This document shows, one piece after another, positions 6,886 to 15,666 of a stretch of DNA of 37,592 nt (its first letter is position 1; the number at the start of each line of letters is the position of its first letter). The position numbers and the translations under genes are program-made. Source of the DNA: Akkermansia muciniphila (lineage in GTDB: Bacteria; Verrucomicrobiota; Verrucomicrobiia; Limisphaerales; UBA11320); NCBI GenBank assembly GCA_945861575.1, contig CAMAVD010000017.1, positions 1-37,592 on the forward strand, in the 5' to 3' direction. The notes under the pieces are model-generated. The model was not told the origin of the DNA. It saw only the letters and a list, made by a program, of their open reading frames with translations, and made no database searches.

Positions 6886-8022
6886 TTAGGGATCGTTGAC
6901 GCGGCTTCCAAACAGCTCCTCATACGCGGCCGCCATCGCGCCGCCGATCACGGGGGCGGCGACCAGAATCCCGATGCAGAGAGCCAGGAAGCCAGCCAAA
7001 TAGCAGGCAAATGCCAGCAAGCCTAGCAGGAGGAGGCCTCCCAAGTTTCGGTTGACGATACGCATGCTGGTGGTCATTGACTCCCAGGGCCCGTAGCCCC
7101 GGTCGATCACGAGGGGCACTGCGAAGAACCAAGCTAGGCTTAGATAGATGATGACAGGGATGAAAAGAAGGAGCGCAGAAGCCATCAGTGCGATCTCGCT
7201 TGGGCTTGGATTGGTCATCCGCCCGGTGGTAACGAGGTAGAGAAGCGGGATCAAGCCTGGTGCAAAAGCGAGTATTGTCAGCAGGGTGGTGAGCAGATTC
7301 ACCACGATCAGAGAGAGCCAGCTTTTCTTGGAGAAGCCTGCGAAGACATCGCCGGGAGAAACCTCTTCATTTCGCAGGGCGCGAATGAACGCCAGCCAGA
7401 GACCGCCCATCAGCGGGCCGTTGATGACGAACCCGATGATGAAGCTTAGGATCGGGATCATTCCTCCAACAAACATGATCGCAAAGACGATGACAACAGC
7501 GGCGATCGCGAAGCCGGGTTGTGCGCGGAACAGATCCCAACCGCGAGTCAAGCAGTCGGTGGCGCTGAGCGGTCGGGTGCGGCGCTTCGCTGCCTGAATC
7601 AAAGCTTCGGGATCGAGTTCAGTCATCCCTGAGCTGCCTGAGGACAGGTTGCCGCCCTCCTTCAGATTTTGAAGCAGGGTGGGTTTGCAAACAGCGCAGA
7701 CTCTGCGTCCTTCAATGGAAACCAGATCCTCTTCTGCGAAGGTGTTCCGGCAGAGAATGCACTGGGGCCCGGTGGAAACGGGAGCGGTGGTAGAGGCTGC
7801 GGCTGGGCTGTTGGGAACCGAGGTGGCTGGGGCATTGGCGGTAGTGTTCCGCCAGTCGGGCATGCCTGGGGCCCAGATCTCTTGGTAGGCTTGCCACTGA
7901 GCCAGACCCTCCCTCCAGACCAAGGTCGAAGCCTGTATACCCCCCGAGGCCACCAGTCTGGAAAGTTCCGTGTCATCAACCGGCCCTGTCTGCTGGCCGT
8001 CTTTTGCGTAGTACCAGTTCAT
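6886..8022 (-). CDS. GYF_2-domain multi-pass membrane protein with zinc motif
   Basis: The frame is open up to 8142, but I start at ATG 8022 because the GYF_2 (DUF4339) domain begins at once there: MNWYYAKDGQQTGP ... LVWREGLAQWQ. The product is then 378 residues. After a Pro/Ala/Thr linker comes a CxxC...CxxC treble-clef-like motif (CILC ... CAVC, about 90-115). About six hydrophobic helices follow, in an arrangement like the DUF975/glycerophosphodiester-phosphodiesterase membrane-domain group. GYF_2 domains fused to membrane domains are common in planctomycetes and verrucomicrobia and are thought to bind peptides. It is first in the operon that runs down to 5447. No Shine-Dalgarno is visible before the chosen start. 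Confidence 0.82.
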   Translation of the reverse strand: MNWYYAKDGQQTGPVDDTELSRLVASGGIQASTLVWREGLAQWQAYQEIWAPGMPDWRNTTANAPATSVPNSPAAASTTAPVSTGPQCILCRNTFAEEDLVSIEGRRVCAVCKPTLLQNLKEGGNLSSGSSGMTELDPEALIQAAKRRTRPLSATDCLTRGWDLFRAQPGFAIAAVVIVFAIMFVGGMIPILSFIIGFVINGPLMGGLWLAFIRALRNEEVSPGDVFAGFSKKSWLSLIVVNLLTTLLTILAFAPGLIPLLYLVTTGRMTNPSPSEIALMASALLLFIPVIIYLSLAWFFAVPLVIDRGYGPWESMTTSMRIVNRNLGGLLLLGLLAFACYLAGFLALCIGILVAAPVIGGAMAAAYEELFGSRVNDP

Positions 8023-8039
8023 GTTTGGAAGGAATGAGC

Positions 8040-8056
8040 CCAGGCGCACTGCCTGG
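8040..8056. promoter_or_regulatory. Inverted repeat in the leader of the GYF_2 operon
   Basis: CCAGGC-GCACT-GCCTGG is a perfect 6-bp inverted repeat with a 5-base spacer. It lies 17 bases upstream of the start codon at 8022 on the minus strand. It could be an operator or a leader hairpin that hides the initiation region. Nothing else supports either role. Confidence 0.25.
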
Positions 8057-8323
8057 ATCCGCACGCCGGGCCGACCATGGGACAAAGTGGTGGCGCAGGG
8101 AACCCTTTTTTTGGAAGAAAACCGCCTGCAATCCGGCAACATTGGATAGGGGACGCCTCGTTACCTCGTCGCCTACAGGGAGAGGGTGGGACCGAGAGAC
8201 TTCGTAACTTAGGACCGGAATGCTTCGCACCAAGAACCACCCTGCGTGTGTGAACGCTTTCTCGACAGCTCCAGGAGGCTTAGGCATGGTGGTCGGACGT
8301 CGCTTCCGGGTGACGTTTCAAGC
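8057..8323. other. Divergent intergenic region
   Basis: This gene-free stretch separates the minus-strand GYF_2 operon from the plus-strand metal-transport operon and must hold promoters for both. I find no convincing -35/-10 pair and no Zur-like AT-rich palindrome. A possible upstream extension of the plus-strand gene to GTG 8246 falls here, but it encodes an Arg-rich segment unlike the family. Confidence 0.4.
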
Positions 8324-8782
8324 GTGAGCGAATCATTAAAAAACTTTCTGAAGCGCTGGTTGATCACCACTTTGGCCGTGTTGGTGGCGACGCAGATCAT
8401 TTCTGAGATCCGCTATGACGATTGGCAGAGCTTGGTGCTCGCGACGCTCACCTTGGGACTGTTGAACAGCTTCCTTCGCCCGGTCCTGATGCTCCTCTCG
8501 CTGCCCATCCTGCTGCTCACCCTCGGACTCTTCACGCTCGTGATTAATGCCGGCCTCTTGATGCTTGTCGGGAAGCTTTTCAAGGGGTTCCACGTGGAAA
8601 GCTTTTCCACCGCCTTCTGGGGTTCGGTCGTCATCAGCTTGGTCAGCGTGCTGCTCAATGCCGTGACGGGCGGGGGGCGAATCCAGGCCTCTATCCAGCG
8701 TGGCCCAGGCCAGGGGGGGGCCAGCCCTGGCCCTAGCAAGCCGAAGCGCCCGGGGGACGATGGGCCCGTGATTGATGTTTAA
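8324..8782 (+). CDS. Phage holin family 4-like membrane protein (YvlD type)
   Basis: I start at GTG 8324 (SESLKNFLKRW), where the family normally begins; the frame is open up to GTG 8246. The product is 152 residues with four hydrophobic helices, including the family's characteristic stretch with LGLLNSFLRPVLMLLSLP and LGLFTLVINAGLLML, followed by a Gly/Pro-rich tail. This matches the Phage_holin_4_2/COG1950 family. Despite its name it is a widespread chromosomal membrane family of uncertain role, linked in some bacteria to envelope stress. The stop codon lies two bases before the next start, so it is probably the first gene of the porin and metal-transporter operon. Confidence 0.85.
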   Translation: MSESLKNFLKRWLITTLAVLVATQIISEIRYDDWQSLVLATLTLGLLNSFLRPVLMLLSLPILLLTLGLFTLVINAGLLMLVGKLFKGFHVESFSTAFWGSVVISLVSVLLNAVTGGGRIQASIQRGPGQGGASPGPSKPKRPGDDGPVIDV

Positions 8783-8784
8783 AT

Positions 8785-10341
8785 ATGGGAACCTCATTAA
8801 GATTCAAGCGGCGCTGCATCTCTATGAGCCTGGATGGGTCAGCTAACCTTACCATCCTTGCCGGTGCTCTCTGTCTGGGCCTCGCTCAGCCTGGGTTGGC
8901 GCAGCAGGCTTCCGAAGTGCAGGAACTCCGGAGCCAGTTGCAGCGCATGCAGGCGGAGTTCGATCGACAGCAGGCTCTCCAGCGTCAACAGATCGAACAG
9001 CTGCGGCGTCAGATCGAAGCGCTGTCAGCACCCTCTACCAACCCGGCTGCCCCCGCGCTTCCTTCCTCGAGCGCAAAGGCGCAGCGAGAGGAAGGCTCAC
9101 GTCCGGGATGGAAGCCTTCGGATCCGATCCGTCTAGCGGCCCGTGGCGGCAAAGCCTATCTGGACCTCGCGTTGGATGTGAGCGCCGTGGCAGGGGCTTC
9201 GACGGCGGATGACATCGAGGGGGGGACCCAGCTCGGTGGGCACGATCCTGTTCAGCGAGGATTCACCCTTCAAGGCGTCGAGTTGGGGTTGAGCGGTGCG
9301 ATTGATCCCTATTTTTCCGGGCAAGCCAATCTGCTCTTCCAGATCGACTCCAGCGGCGAGTCCTTCTTTGAACTGGAAGAAGCCTATCTGGAAACCTCCA
9401 GACTGCCGGCCGGTTTGTCGCTCAGGGCGGGACAATTCCTGAGTTCTTTCGGACGGCTCAACACCCAGCATCCCCACGCATGGGCCTTCGTCGACACCCC
9501 TCTGGCGAATGGCCGGTTTCTGGGCCCGGACGGCCTAAGGAATCTGGGCGCGCGGCTTTCTTGGTTGGTGCCCACCCCCTTCTTCTCGGAACTCAGTCTA
9601 GGCGTTCAAAACAGCCACGGAGAAACGGCGTTCAACTTTCGAAATGAGTTTGAGGGGGATCCGCGCTTCCACCGCCCTCAAACCGTGGGGAGTCTCGCTT
9701 CGGTGAATGATTTGCTCTTCACCCCTCGGCTGGCAACCTCCTTCAACCTGACCGACCGCCAAACGCTTCTCGCAGGAGCCTCGGCCGCCTTCGGTCCCAA
9801 CAGCTCGGGTGCCGGCGACACCGACACTCAGATCTACGGAGCCGACCTCTTCTGGAAATGGACACCTTCGACTCAGACGAGAGGATACCCCTTTGTAAGC
9901 CTGCAGACGGAAGCCATGCTCCGACGCTATCAGGCCGGAGCCTTCGATTGGGATCTCGATGGCAATGCGACCGTGAACCCCGACGGATCCGAACTGGATG
10001 GCGACGGGGATGGCGTGCCTGACCTGGTGACCCGGGAAACGCTGAAGGACTATGGACTCTATAGCCAGCTTGCCTACGGCTTCACACGGGGTTGGGTGGT
10101 TGGGCTGAGAGGGGAGTACGTCGATCGGTTCCACCTGGGTGGCTACGAGGCGAGCTTCGGGTCTGATCTTGAGCGAGCCGGTCGCTGGCGCGTCGCGCCG
10201 AATCTTACCTGGTTCCCGAGCGAGTATTCCCGCATTCGTCTTCAGTATAATTATGATCAGCGTCGCATGATGGGCACCGATCACTCGATCTGGCTTCAGT
10301 TTAACTTCGCGCTTGGGGCGCACGCAGCGCATGGGTTTTGA
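8785..10341 (+). CDS. Outer-membrane porin-like protein next to metal transporter
   Basis: A 518-residue exported protein. The signal peptide has an Arg/Lys-rich start, a hydrophobic core (LTILAGALCLGLA) and likely cleavage near LAQQ. A coiled coil follows (about 42-80, Gln/Arg/Glu-rich, starting VQELRSQLQRMQ) and then a long series of alternating beta-strands ending in a C-terminal strand rich in aromatic residues (SIWLQFNFAL). This is the layout of porins with a periplasmic trimerising coiled coil. Near residues 390-415 there is an Asp-rich loop (DLDGNA, DGDGDGVPD) like a calcium-binding type 3 repeat. The ATG at 8824 is an alternative start but would lose the basic n-region. Its position before znuA/znuB-like genes suggests outer-membrane passage of a metal ion; that is inference. 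Confidence 0.82.
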   Translation: MGTSLRFKRRCISMSLDGSANLTILAGALCLGLAQPGLAQQASEVQELRSQLQRMQAEFDRQQALQRQQIEQLRRQIEALSAPSTNPAAPALPSSSAKAQREEGSRPGWKPSDPIRLAARGGKAYLDLALDVSAVAGASTADDIEGGTQLGGHDPVQRGFTLQGVELGLSGAIDPYFSGQANLLFQIDSSGESFFELEEAYLETSRLPAGLSLRAGQFLSSFGRLNTQHPHAWAFVDTPLANGRFLGPDGLRNLGARLSWLVPTPFFSELSLGVQNSHGETAFNFRNEFEGDPRFHRPQTVGSLASVNDLLFTPRLATSFNLTDRQTLLAGASAAFGPNSSGAGDTDTQIYGADLFWKWTPSTQTRGYPFVSLQTEAMLRRYQAGAFDWDLDGNATVNPDGSELDGDGDGVPDLVTRETLKDYGLYSQLAYGFTRGWVVGLRGEYVDRFHLGGYEASFGSDLERAGRWRVAPNLTWFPSEYSRIRLQYNYDQRRMMGTDHSIWLQFNFALGAHAAHGF

Positions 10342-10355
10342 GGGCGAAGTTCATT

Positions 10356-11333
10356 ATGACGCGCACTCAAGAGACCTCAGCTTCATGGTGTCGCACGGCG
10401 ATCTGGCGACCGCGCGTGGGGAAGCTTCGCTTGGCTCTTTCGCTTTGTTTCGCGCTCTTCTGCGGGCCTGAGTTGTTTGCCGCGGCACGGCTAAACGTGG
10501 TTGTAACCACGCCCGATCTGGCCTCCATCGCCCGTGAGGTAGGCGGGGATGCCTTGGACATCACCACCCTGGTGCGTCCGACCGAGGATGCCCACTTTAT
10601 CGATGCGAAGCCGAGCTTTATGGTGAAGCTCAATCGAGCGGACGCTTTGATCGAGGGCGGTGCGGAGTTGGAAAGCGGCTGGCTGGGTCCCTTGGTGCAG
10701 GGGGCTAGGAACGCGAAGCTTGCTGTGGGAGCGCCTGGGCGGATTGCATGTAACGCGACGGTGAACATGCTGGAGATTCCCGCAAGCTTGAGTCGGGATC
10801 AGGGCGATATCCACGCGTCTGGGAATCCCCACTATGTCATTGCGCCCAGCAATGCCCTCAAAGTGGCGGCGAACATTGCTGACCGACTCTCAGTGGTGGA
10901 TCCGTCCCGTGCGGACGACTATCGCCAGCGCTTGCGGATCTTCCAAGATCGGTTGATCGCCAAGCAGGTTGTGTGGCGGAAGGCCCTCGAGCCCCACCGC
11001 GGGCGGCAGATCGTATCCTATCACAATTCCTGGCCCTATTTTGCTGCGGAGTTCGGTCTCAAGTTCGAACTGTTCATCGAGCCCAAGCCCGGGATCCCTC
11101 CGTCGCCTGCGCATTTGGCTGGCCTGGTGACCGCCATGAAGGAAAAGCGGGCGCTGGTGATTTTTGTGGAGCCTTCCCTAGGGCGGAAAGCGGCCGAGAC
11201 GCTCGTGCGCAGCACGGGGGCTGTCCTCGTGCCAGCGAGTCAATTTCCAGGGGGGATCAAGGGCACGGAGGCGGGCTACGTGGAATTGCTCGACACTCTC
11301 GTGTCCTCATTGGCACAGGCGTTTGCCCAGTAA
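10356..11333 (+). CDS. Zinc/manganese ABC transporter substrate-binding protein (ZnuA-like)
   Basis: I use ATG 10356; a TTG at 10338 overlaps the upstream stop. The product is 325 residues, with a signal peptide after a basic n-region (LRLALSLCFALFCG, cleavage near FAAA). It has the cluster A-I/TroA fold: VVTTPDLASIA, EDAHFIDAKPS (His80), GNPHYVIAP (His159), SYHNSWPYFA (His223) and FVEPS (Glu272). A third His, where Mn-binding homologues carry Glu, favours zinc. The His-rich loop of enterobacterial ZnuA is absent. It would capture the metal in the periplasm and pass it to the permease encoded at 11378. No ABC ATPase is encoded nearby. Confidence 0.92.
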   Translation: MTRTQETSASWCRTAIWRPRVGKLRLALSLCFALFCGPELFAAARLNVVVTTPDLASIAREVGGDALDITTLVRPTEDAHFIDAKPSFMVKLNRADALIEGGAELESGWLGPLVQGARNAKLAVGAPGRIACNATVNMLEIPASLSRDQGDIHASGNPHYVIAPSNALKVAANIADRLSVVDPSRADDYRQRLRIFQDRLIAKQVVWRKALEPHRGRQIVSYHNSWPYFAAEFGLKFELFIEPKPGIPPSPAHLAGLVTAMKEKRALVIFVEPSLGRKAAETLVRSTGAVLVPASQFPGGIKGTEAGYVELLDTLVSSLAQAFAQ

Positions 11334-11377
11334 CATGAGCCGCGCATTCACCCCTCCTTTGACCGCTTCCTGAACCT

Positions 11378-12214
11378 ATGGGAATCGCTTGGAGCATCAT
11401 GTTCTGGCCTCTGGTCGCGTGTTTGACCTTGCCGGCTCTGCTCGTCTATTTCGGGCTGCATATCGTTCGACGCGGTGTGATTTTCGTCGATCTTGCCCTC
11501 GCTCAGGTTGCCACGCTGGGCACGTGTGTCTGCATCATGCTGGGGCATGATCCGCATGATATCCACGGCTTCTACTACTCCGTGGGGTTCACCCTACTCG
11601 GAGCCCTCATCTTTGCCTTCACTCGAACGGAGCACGAACATCGGATTCCACAAGAGGCGATCATAGGCGTTGTTTACGTGGTGGCTGCGGCTGCGGCGAT
11701 CCTGCTGCTCAGCCGGACGCCTGAGGGCAATGAGGAACTGAAGCGAACTTTGGTGGGGGATGTGTTGACGGTCACACCTAGCCAGGTGGGGTGGACGGCT
11801 GCTCTCTTTGTTGTGATTGCGGTGGCTCATTGGGTCTTTCGAAAGCCATTCATGGCGATTACCTTCCACCCTCAGACCGTGGATTCGAAACGATGGGCAA
11901 CCCGCGGTTGGGATTTTCTTTTCTACGCGCTTTTCGGTGCTGTGGTGACCAGTTTTGTGCAGATCGGCGGTGTCCTGTTGGTCTTCACCTACCTCATCGT
12001 CCCTGCCCTCTGCGCCAATCTATTGACCCGCTCTTTCTCTGCGATGCTTCTGATTGGATGTCTGACCAGTATGGTGGGGAGCGGCGGTGGGCTCTGGGCT
12101 TCCTATCAATTCGATCTACCGGCAGGCGGCGCGATCGTTTGTTCCCTCGGCGTTCTGCTCCTGGTGGTGGGGGTTCTGCGGCCGCGAAGGAGGCAGGTCG
12201 CTTCTAGCACCTAG
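11378..12214 (+). CDS. Metal ABC transporter permease (ZnuB-like)
   Basis: A 278-residue integral membrane protein of the ABC-3 family with about eight hydrophobic helices. Family marks include GLHIVRRGVIFVDLALAQVATLG near the N-terminus and GGVLLVFTYLIVPALCANLL in the second half. It forms the channel for a metal ion delivered by the substrate-binding protein encoded 44 bases upstream. The loop with HDPHDIHGF and the EHEH segment are His-rich and could be metal-contacting. The cognate ATPase (ZnuC) is not in the operon or in the window, so it must be supplied from elsewhere. The ATG at 11378 fits the family's N-terminus. Confidence 0.92.
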   Translation: MGIAWSIMFWPLVACLTLPALLVYFGLHIVRRGVIFVDLALAQVATLGTCVCIMLGHDPHDIHGFYYSVGFTLLGALIFAFTRTEHEHRIPQEAIIGVVYVVAAAAAILLLSRTPEGNEELKRTLVGDVLTVTPSQVGWTAALFVVIAVAHWVFRKPFMAITFHPQTVDSKRWATRGWDFLFYALFGAVVTSFVQIGGVLLVFTYLIVPALCANLLTRSFSAMLLIGCLTSMVGSGGGLWASYQFDLPAGGAIVCSLGVLLLVVGVLRPRRRQVASST

Positions 12215-12306
12215 GCTCGCAGGTTGGGAGATCCTGACAACGGGATCGATACTGTTTGGTTTTAACTTGATCCGTGCATTGCTGAACCCGTTACTGTCAT
12301 CCACAC

Positions 12307-12927
12307 ATGCAAGTCCGAGTCAAAATTTGCGGGATCACCAGCGCCGCGGATGCCATCGCTGCCGTGGAGGCGGGTGCGGATGCGCTCGGGTTTGTTTTTT
12401 ACGACAAGAGTCCCCGATATGTCACGCCAGCACAGGCGGTTTCAATCATGCAGAGTCTTCCCCCATTCATTAGCCGTGTGGGTCTTTTCGTGGATGCGTC
12501 GGTCGAAGAGGTGAATCGCATCGTCGCGGAAACTGGGATCGACACCTTGCAGTTCCACGGTGATGAACCTCCTGAGCTATGCCGCCAGTTTCGACATGCG
12601 ACGTTGAAGGCAATCCGCGTCAGGGGACCCGAGTCATTGAGGAACATCCCGCACTATCCGGTGACCGGCATTCTTCTCGATAGCTTTGTTGCCGGTAATC
12701 CTGGGGGGACAGGGGTACAGTTTAAGTGGAATCTTGCGATCGAGGCAAAACGGATGGGGCGACCGATTATTTTGGCGGGGGGTCTCACTCCCGCCACGGT
12801 GGCCGAAGCCGTTCGCTTTGTGAATCCCTATGGTGTCGATGTCAGCAGCGGCGTGGAATCGGTTCCGGGTCGGAAGGACGTCGCGAAGCTGCGCGACTTT
12901 GTGGCCGCGGCCAAGGGAGCTCGTTGA
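12307..12927 (+). CDS. trpF: Phosphoribosylanthranilate isomerase
   Basis: A 206-residue TIM-barrel enzyme that performs the Amadori rearrangement of N-(5-phosphoribosyl)anthranilate to CdRP in tryptophan synthesis. It starts with the family signature KICGIT (catalytic Cys8), then FVFYDKSPRYV, GLFVD, LQFHGDE, LLDSF (catalytic Asp125), and the phosphate-binding segments AGGLTP and VDVSSGVE followed by PGRKD. Length is typical of the monofunctional enzyme. No other trp gene is adjacent: metal-transport genes precede it and a short tandem repeat follows four bases after its stop. It probably has its own promoter in the 92 bases upstream. Confidence 0.96.
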   Translation: MQVRVKICGITSAADAIAAVEAGADALGFVFYDKSPRYVTPAQAVSIMQSLPPFISRVGLFVDASVEEVNRIVAETGIDTLQFHGDEPPELCRQFRHATLKAIRVRGPESLRNIPHYPVTGILLDSFVAGNPGGTGVQFKWNLAIEAKRMGRPIILAGGLTPATVAEAVRFVNPYGVDVSSGVESVPGRKDVAKLRDFVAAAKGAR

Positions 12928-12931
12928 TCGG

Positions 12932-12973
12932 CAACGTCCAACGTCCAACGTTCAACGTTCAACGTTCAAAGTT
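12932..12973. repeat. Heptanucleotide tandem repeat
   Basis: Six head-to-tail 7-base units: CAACGTC twice, CAACGTT three times, and a final variant CAAAGTT. The array begins four bases after the trpF stop. It is not coding in any supported frame. Such heptamer microsatellites are prone to slippage. Confidence 0.9.
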
Positions 12974-13024
12974 CAGGTCCCACTCCTTCCTACGTGCTCT
13001 CGCACGAGGTCAGGATGTCTGCGG

Positions 13025-14035
<1,011 letters not shown>

Positions 14036-14064
14036 AATATGCCTTTCGTTCAGTCTCGAGTTAT

Positions 14065-14085
14065 CCCTCCCCCAACGGAGGGAGG
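14065..14085 (-). terminator. GC-rich hairpin downstream of the S4-domain gene
   Basis: CCCTCC (14065-14070) can pair with GGAGGG (14077-14082), or in a shifted register CCTCCC with GGGAGG. It lies between the end of the S4-domain gene and the MoxR start. There is no U-tract. It may be a terminator, or a leader hairpin before MoxR. Confidence 0.25.
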
Positions 14086-14143
14086 TTGCAGCCCTCAGAC
14101 GGGCACCGGCCAGAAAAGGTGACGCTTTGTTGCGCGGGCTTCC

Positions 14144-14533
14144 TCAGAGGATCTCCAGGCCATCCAGCGCTCGACGCTCTTTCTTGCTGGGACGCCCCGT
14201 CCCTTGTGGTCTGGGGGCAAAGCCGTTCAGTTGCCTGACCTCTCTTGCTCGTTCATAGAGCTCAGGGGGTGTCAGATCCTCAAGGCTCTCTGCGACAGCA
14301 CTCGCGGACACCCTCTGTTCGATGAGCTGCAAGACCTTCACCGTCTTTGTCAGCTCAGGAGTGGCCACGGTCAGCACGTCGCCCACCCGGACAGGCCGGG
14401 AAGGCTTCGCTTGCTGGCCTGACACCTTCACCCGCCCATTGTCGCAGGCAGCGATCGCCAGGCTGCGCGTCTTGTAAAGGCGCACCGACCAGAGCCACTT
14501 ATCTATCCGTACGGTCGTCGGAGTTGCCTTCAT
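14144..14533 (-). CDS. S4-domain RNA-binding protein (Hsp15-like)
   Basis: The frame is open to 14665, but the S4 domain begins right at ATG 14533 (MKATPTTVRIDKWLW), so I start there. The product is 129 residues. The S4 fold shows as RIDKWLWSVRLYKTRSLA, CDNGRVKVSGQ and KPSRPVRVGDVLTV, with a basic C-terminal tail (PSKKERRALDG). This matches the RlbA/Hsp15 family; E. coli Hsp15 binds stalled 50S subunits carrying nascent chains. The start lies 35 bases inside the end of the upstream gene (stop at 14499-14501), in a different frame, suggesting translational coupling. No Shine-Dalgarno is visible before it. Confidence 0.85.
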   Translation of the reverse strand: MKATPTTVRIDKWLWSVRLYKTRSLAIAACDNGRVKVSGQQAKPSRPVRVGDVLTVATPELTKTVKVLQLIEQRVSASAVAESLEDLTPPELYERAREVRQLNGFAPRPQGTGRPSKKERRALDGLEIL

Positions 14534-15533
14534 CTGTCGATGCAGAGGAGGACTGCCTTTCGGAATCCGGTGTCCCATGGCTTTCGGATCCGCCCCCGGG
14601 CAATCCTTGTGACGATGAGGACTGGGAGGTGTAGCCGGCCTGCTGGTAGGGCTGCCGGGGACCATCGCGATGGCCCTGTCGGAACGGAGGACGAGGCTCG
14701 CGCTGCTGCGGACGCTGCTGATTCATTCTCTGCAGGGTCTGTTTCAAACGCTCGATCTCAGCCTCGTCTGCCTCTTTCTGAACTTGGGCATTCTGGAGAA
14801 TCTCCATGATCTCCTCCAACTCCTCTAAAACCTGGTGGAGCTCGGAGTTCATCTTCCGAACTTCATCAATCGCGTCCGCAACGGCACGTGGCAGTGGTGG
14901 GCGCTGAGGGACGGGGGCCGATTGTTGAGAATCACGATCGCGCGGGTCACGATCGCGCGGGGCACGGTCACGTGGCTCTCGGAACCCACGGTCGCGCGGT
15001 TGGCGCTGTTCTGGTCTCTGAGGTCGGAGCTGCTGCCTGCTCTGAAGGGGCGGTCGGTTTCCCTGCTGGCCTTGGTGAGGTCCGGGAGAGGGAGATCCAC
15101 CTGAGGCTGAGGAAGCGGGGGGTTGTGAAAGGGCTGATTCGGGGCCTGAGGGAGCCGCTGATGGTGGTACCGACTCATGCCCAGCCGCCTCGGTTGCTGC
15201 AGGATCCCGCTGAGGTTCCTCGTCGCGAGGATCCTCCTGGAAGAACCGCTCAGTATCTGGAGCCGGAGCTGGGGCGGGGGCCGAACCCTCGTCTCCTTCG
15301 TTGGGCTCGGAGTCTTCCGTGGTCTCTTCTATGACATCCTCTGCTTCGGTGTTCTCTCCTGGGGTTGCTGGGGAGTCTCCGGGCGCGGGGGCTGCCCCTG
15401 GTTCGCGGCGACGTCCACGGCCTCCGCGGCGGCCGCGGCGGCGAACAGGACCTCGGCCGCGCGGGCTTCGCGCTGGCCCCGAAGGGGAGGGGCCGGCGGG
15501 CGGGCCTCCTGCTGGTGAATCGATCGGAATCAT
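14499..15533 (-). CDS. Disordered Pro/Arg/Glu-rich protein with coiled coil
   Basis: A 344-residue low-complexity protein that I do not recognise. It has an Arg/Gly-rich basic patch (about 24-44), then an acidic Glu/Asp/Pro/Ala stretch (60-130), then RD-type repeats (PRDRGFREPRDRAPRDRDPRDRD region), then a coiled coil (about 215-270, with HQVLEELEEIMEILQNAQ), then a Gln/Ser-rich tail. RG-rich and RD-rich segments are typical of RNA-binding disordered regions, which fits its 35-base overlap with an RNA-binding S4 gene. That is inference only. The opposite strand also stays open for long stretches, as expected of GC-rich repetitive DNA. ATG 15533 gives MIPIDSPAGG. Confidence 0.65.
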   Translation of the reverse strand: MIPIDSPAGGPPAGPSPSGPARSPRGRGPVRRRGRRGGRGRRREPGAAPAPGDSPATPGENTEAEDVIEETTEDSEPNEGDEGSAPAPAPAPDTERFFQEDPRDEEPQRDPAATEAAGHESVPPSAAPSGPESALSQPPASSASGGSPSPGPHQGQQGNRPPLQSRQQLRPQRPEQRQPRDRGFREPRDRAPRDRDPRDRDSQQSAPVPQRPPLPRAVADAIDEVRKMNSELHQVLEELEEIMEILQNAQVQKEADEAEIERLKQTLQRMNQQRPQQREPRPPFRQGHRDGPRQPYQQAGYTSQSSSSQGLPGGGSESHGTPDSERQSSSASTDEGNSDDRTDR

Positions 15534-15666
15534 TTTGAAAGGCGGCGCAGGATTGGATCCCTCGCCAGATAGGATTGTTTGAGAGGGGCCTGTGGGCTTC
15601 TGGACGTCTCTAAGGAAACGCCCGCCCTGGCCTTGGAGCCGGTCGGAACGGAATGCCGGAACCGGA

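Noticed and set aside
12932-12973. CRISPR array
   Set aside because: Units are 7 bases with no spacers; this is a simple tandem repeat. No cas gene is in the window.
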